Assembly (NCBI GenBank): GCA_031285645.1
Contig: JAITVU010000086.1
Location: 1-7,996 of the forward strand
DNA from: Oscillospiraceae bacterium
GTDB taxonomy: Bacteria > Bacillota > Clostridia > Oscillospirales > Ruminococcaceae
DNA length: 7,996 nt
Direction of reading: 5' to 3'
Made by a program: the position numbers and the translations under genes. The notes beneath the pieces are model-generated. The model was not told the DNA's origin and made no database searches. It saw only the letters and a program-made list of their open reading frames with translations. Shown here piece by piece: positions 6,603 through 7,996 of this stretch (position 1 is the stretch's first letter; every line of letters starts with the position of its first letter).

Positions 6603-7409
6603 TTATCCCAGAGCGACATCCAGAATCATCATCAATGTGAATCCCAACATTGTCCCTATCGCGGAATAGTCGGAGCCGTCGCCAATCTGCGATTCGGGAA
6701 TCAACTCCTCAACCACGACAAATATCATGGCGCCTGCCGCAAACGCGAGCGCGTAAGGGAGTATCGGTGTCACAACCTGGACAAGCAGCGCCCCAAGCAC
6801 CGCGAAAATCGGCTCAACGATACCCGACAGCTGACCGTACCAGAAGCTGCGCCCTTTACTCATACCGCCGGTTCGCAGCGGAATGGACACCGCCGCGCCC
6901 TCAGGAAAATTCTGCAGGCCGATACCGAGCGCCAACCCGAGCGCGGGCACAACAGGGGCGACGTCCCCCTGTATAACCGCGCCGAAAGCGACGCCGACCG
7001 CCAGACCTTCCGGAATATTATGCAGTGTAATCGCAAGCACCATCAAGAAACTGCGCCCGTACGACGAGTTCATTCCCTCCGCTTTGCTGTCCGGAAAACC
7101 GATATGGAGATGGGGTACAATCTTATCGAGCACCCACAGGAACACACCGCCCAGCATGAACCCCACGGCCGCCGGAACAAAGGACAGCCGTCCCATATGG
7201 CCGCTCATGTCGATTGCGGGACTGAGCAGCGACCAGAAGCTCGCCGCAATCATAACGCCCGCCGCGAACCCCAGCATCACATTGGATACATGCTTGTTGA
7301 TATCATTAAAGAACAGCGATAACGACGCGCCAAGCGCCGTGACACCCCATGTAAACAATCCGGCTAAAAGCGCCAGGATAACCGGATTCAATAACGCTAA
7401 ATTCTCCAT
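6603..7409 (-). CDS. ZIP-family divalent metal transporter
   Basis: A 268-residue integral membrane protein with about eight hydrophobic segments. The ZIP metal-site signatures are present: HNIPEG (H130 to G135) in the fourth helix, QNFPEGAA (N167, E170) in the fifth, E199 in SGIVEP, and E234-E235 in VVVEELIPES. These residues form the binuclear metal site of ZIP carriers, which import zinc, iron or manganese into the cytoplasm. The HLHIGFPD segment (100-107) lies in the variable loop between the third and fourth helices and may add metal ligands. It resembles bacterial GufA/ZupT-type members; the metal cannot be told. The ATG at 7409 is preferred to an in-frame ATG at 7478, because GGAGGGAG lies 7 bases upstream and the extra 23 residues are not membrane-like. 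It is the first gene of the leftward operon with ogt and the ANT(6)-like gene. Confidence 0.93.
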   Translation of the reverse strand: MENLALLNPVILALLAGLFTWGVTALGASLSLFFNDINKHVSNVMLGFAAGVMIAASFWSLLSPAIDMSGHMGRLSFVPAAVGFMLGGVFLWVLDKIVPHLHIGFPDSKAEGMNSSYGRSFLMVLAITLHNIPEGLAVGVAFGAVIQGDVAPVVPALGLALGIGLQNFPEGAAVSIPLRTGGMSKGRSFWYGQLSGIVEPIFAVLGALLVQVVTPILPYALAFAAGAMIFVVVEELIPESQIGDGSDYSAIGTMLGFTLMMILDVALG

Positions 7410-7647
7410 ATAACCGCTCCCTCCATATCCGGAAAACATAAAGGGCCGTGCCCGGCTTGGCGATGCCGAATGGAGCAATACAGACCGTCTTTATGTATGC
7501 AATTTCAATATGAAACAGACCCCTGTTACCAACAGAATGGCCCAATGGGCGTCACTTTATCGCTGTGCCTGATTCAGTTTAACAGCGAATTCCATGCCAT
7601 AAAAATAATACGCAAGATCTATATTCCAACTGACAAAGAGACTGCCA
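7410..7647. promoter_or_regulatory. Leader/intergenic region upstream of the ZIP operon with inverted repeats
   Basis: The 238-bp gap should hold the promoter of the ZIP operon, but I see no convincing -35/-10 pair. It does contain several inverted repeats: TTTCA-ATA-TGAAA (7503-7515), CTGTT-ACC-AACAG (7523-7535), GCCCA-A-TGGGC (7540-7550) and TCGCTGT/ACAGCGA with a 15-base loop (7560-7566 and 7582-7588). The first has operator-like 5-3-5 symmetry. None is followed by a proper T-run, so they are not clear terminators. They could be a metalloregulator site or a structured leader; I could not match the region to a known riboswitch. Confidence 0.35.
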
Positions 7648-7996
7648 TCACATATCATTGATTTGGTTCGACAATTCAACGCTCTTAGCGTCTTCGGTTT
7701 GGTCCTCCGATTGATTCTGTTGAATGTCCCCCACATCCGGCTGCATCTGCGTGATGGGATCAGGCTGCACCGGGTAGGGCGCGGGGGGCTGTGGATATCC
7801 CACATCCGGCTGCATTTGCGTGACGGGATCAGCCTGCGCCGGGTAGGGCGCAGGCGCCTGTGGATATCCTACATCCGGCTGCATCTGTGTGACAGGATCA
7901 GCCTGTACCGGGTAAGACGCGTATGGATTCTGACCGGCATTCCGAAGTCCTTGCGTTGGATAATAAGGTTGCTGCTGATAGGGATTCTGCCCCTGG
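7648..7996 (-). CDS. C-terminal part of a Pro/Gln-rich tandem-repeat protein (runs off the right edge)
   Basis: The frame is open from the window edge (first full codon at 7995) to the TGA at 7648-7650, giving at least 115 residues; the start lies outside the window. The visible part is low-complexity: a Gln/Tyr/Pro/Asn stretch (QNPYQQQPYYPTQG), then 2.8 copies of a 23-residue repeat with the core DPVTQMQPDVGYPQ, and an acidic tail (SEDQTEDAKSVELS). There is no LPxTG signal or C-terminal hydrophobic anchor. Such tails are usually disordered; in Bacillota they often follow membrane or cell-envelope domains, so the function must be read from the missing N-terminal part. It ends 238 bp upstream of the ZIP gene on the same strand. 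Confidence 0.75.
   Translation of the reverse strand, partial: QGQNPYQQQPYYPTQGLRNAGQNPYASYPVQADPVTQMQPDVGYPQAPAPYPAQADPVTQMQPDVGYPQPPAPYPVQPDPITQMQPDVGDIQQNQSEDQTEDAKSVELSNQINDM
7720..7914 (-). repeat. 69-bp in-frame tandem repeat, 2.8 copies
   Basis: Copy 1 spans 7914-7846, copy 2 7845-7777 and partial copy 3 7776-7720. The period is exactly 69 bp (23 codons): the ATG codon of each TQMQPDVG core falls at 7884, 7815 and 7746. DNA identity between copies is high, with scattered third-position changes and V/A, A/P and V/I swaps, which suggests fairly recent duplication. The period is a multiple of three, so gain or loss of copies would keep the frame. Confidence 0.9.

Noticed and set aside
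6477..7322. 281-codon plus-strand open frame opposite the ZIP gene
   Set aside because: Composition is dominated by Arg, His, Gln and Asn with no hydrophobic core; the minus-strand frame has complete ZIP metal-site motifs.
7410..7478. 23-codon N-terminal extension of the ZIP gene
   Set aside because: The ATG at 7409 has a strong GGAGGGAG site at normal spacing, and the extension is polar and unlike the family.
7540..7588. Inverted repeats after the repeat-protein gene as possible terminators
   Set aside because: The stems are short (5-7 bp) and none is followed by a T-run on either strand, so a terminator call is not supported.

Overview
The window looks like a chromosomal segment of a moderate-GC Bacillota, most likely a Clostridia-type anaerobe. 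The evidence is strong purine-rich Shine-Dalgarno sites (AGGAGGTG, GGAGGGAG, GGGGGGAG), consensus sigma-A type promoters in AT-rich gaps, tight leftward operons, and families common in that phylum (FadR-type GntR regulator, KduD/IdnO-like dehydrogenase, ANT(6)-type nucleotidyltransferase). This is inference from composition and families; no rRNA, tRNA, mobile element, CRISPR array or phage gene was seen.

Layout. (1) 34-2882, minus strand: a three-gene operon in the order SDR dehydrogenase, cytoplasmic serine hydrolase of the beta-lactamase/esterase fold, FadR/FCD-type GntR regulator. It is read from a near-consensus promoter (TTTACA, 16 bp, TATAAT, 2953-2980) with a perfect 17-bp palindrome (2928-2944) lying where transcription should start. 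The simplest model is a small catabolic operon that its own GntR protein represses until a carboxylate or sugar-acid ligand binds. (2) 2883-3218: an AT-rich divergent control region that also carries a good promoter for (3) 3219-4907, plus strand: a membrane-bound methyl-accepting chemotaxis protein with a periplasmic-type sensor domain, followed by a strong intrinsic terminator at 5044-5088. (4) 5231-7409, minus strand: a second operon in the order ZIP-family metal transporter, O6-methylguanine-DNA methyltransferase (ogt), ANT(6)-like aminoglycoside adenylyltransferase. The last two genes overlap by 11 bp. (5) 7410-7647: a gap with several short inverted repeats. (6) 7648-7996, minus strand: the C-terminal part of a Pro/Gln-rich protein with an exact 69-bp (23-residue) tandem repeat; it runs off the right edge.

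How the genes may work together. In the left operon the hydrolase could open an ester, lactone or amide and the dehydrogenase oxidise or reduce the product, with the regulator sensing an intermediate. No transporter is in view, so uptake must be encoded elsewhere. The divergent chemoreceptor may sense a related compound, but only its position suggests this. The right operon joins metal uptake, alkylation repair and a nucleotidyltransferase, with no obvious single pathway. I saw no clearly new system; the most informative signals are the promoter/operator arrangement, the coupled ogt-ANT(6) pair and the tandem-repeat protein.
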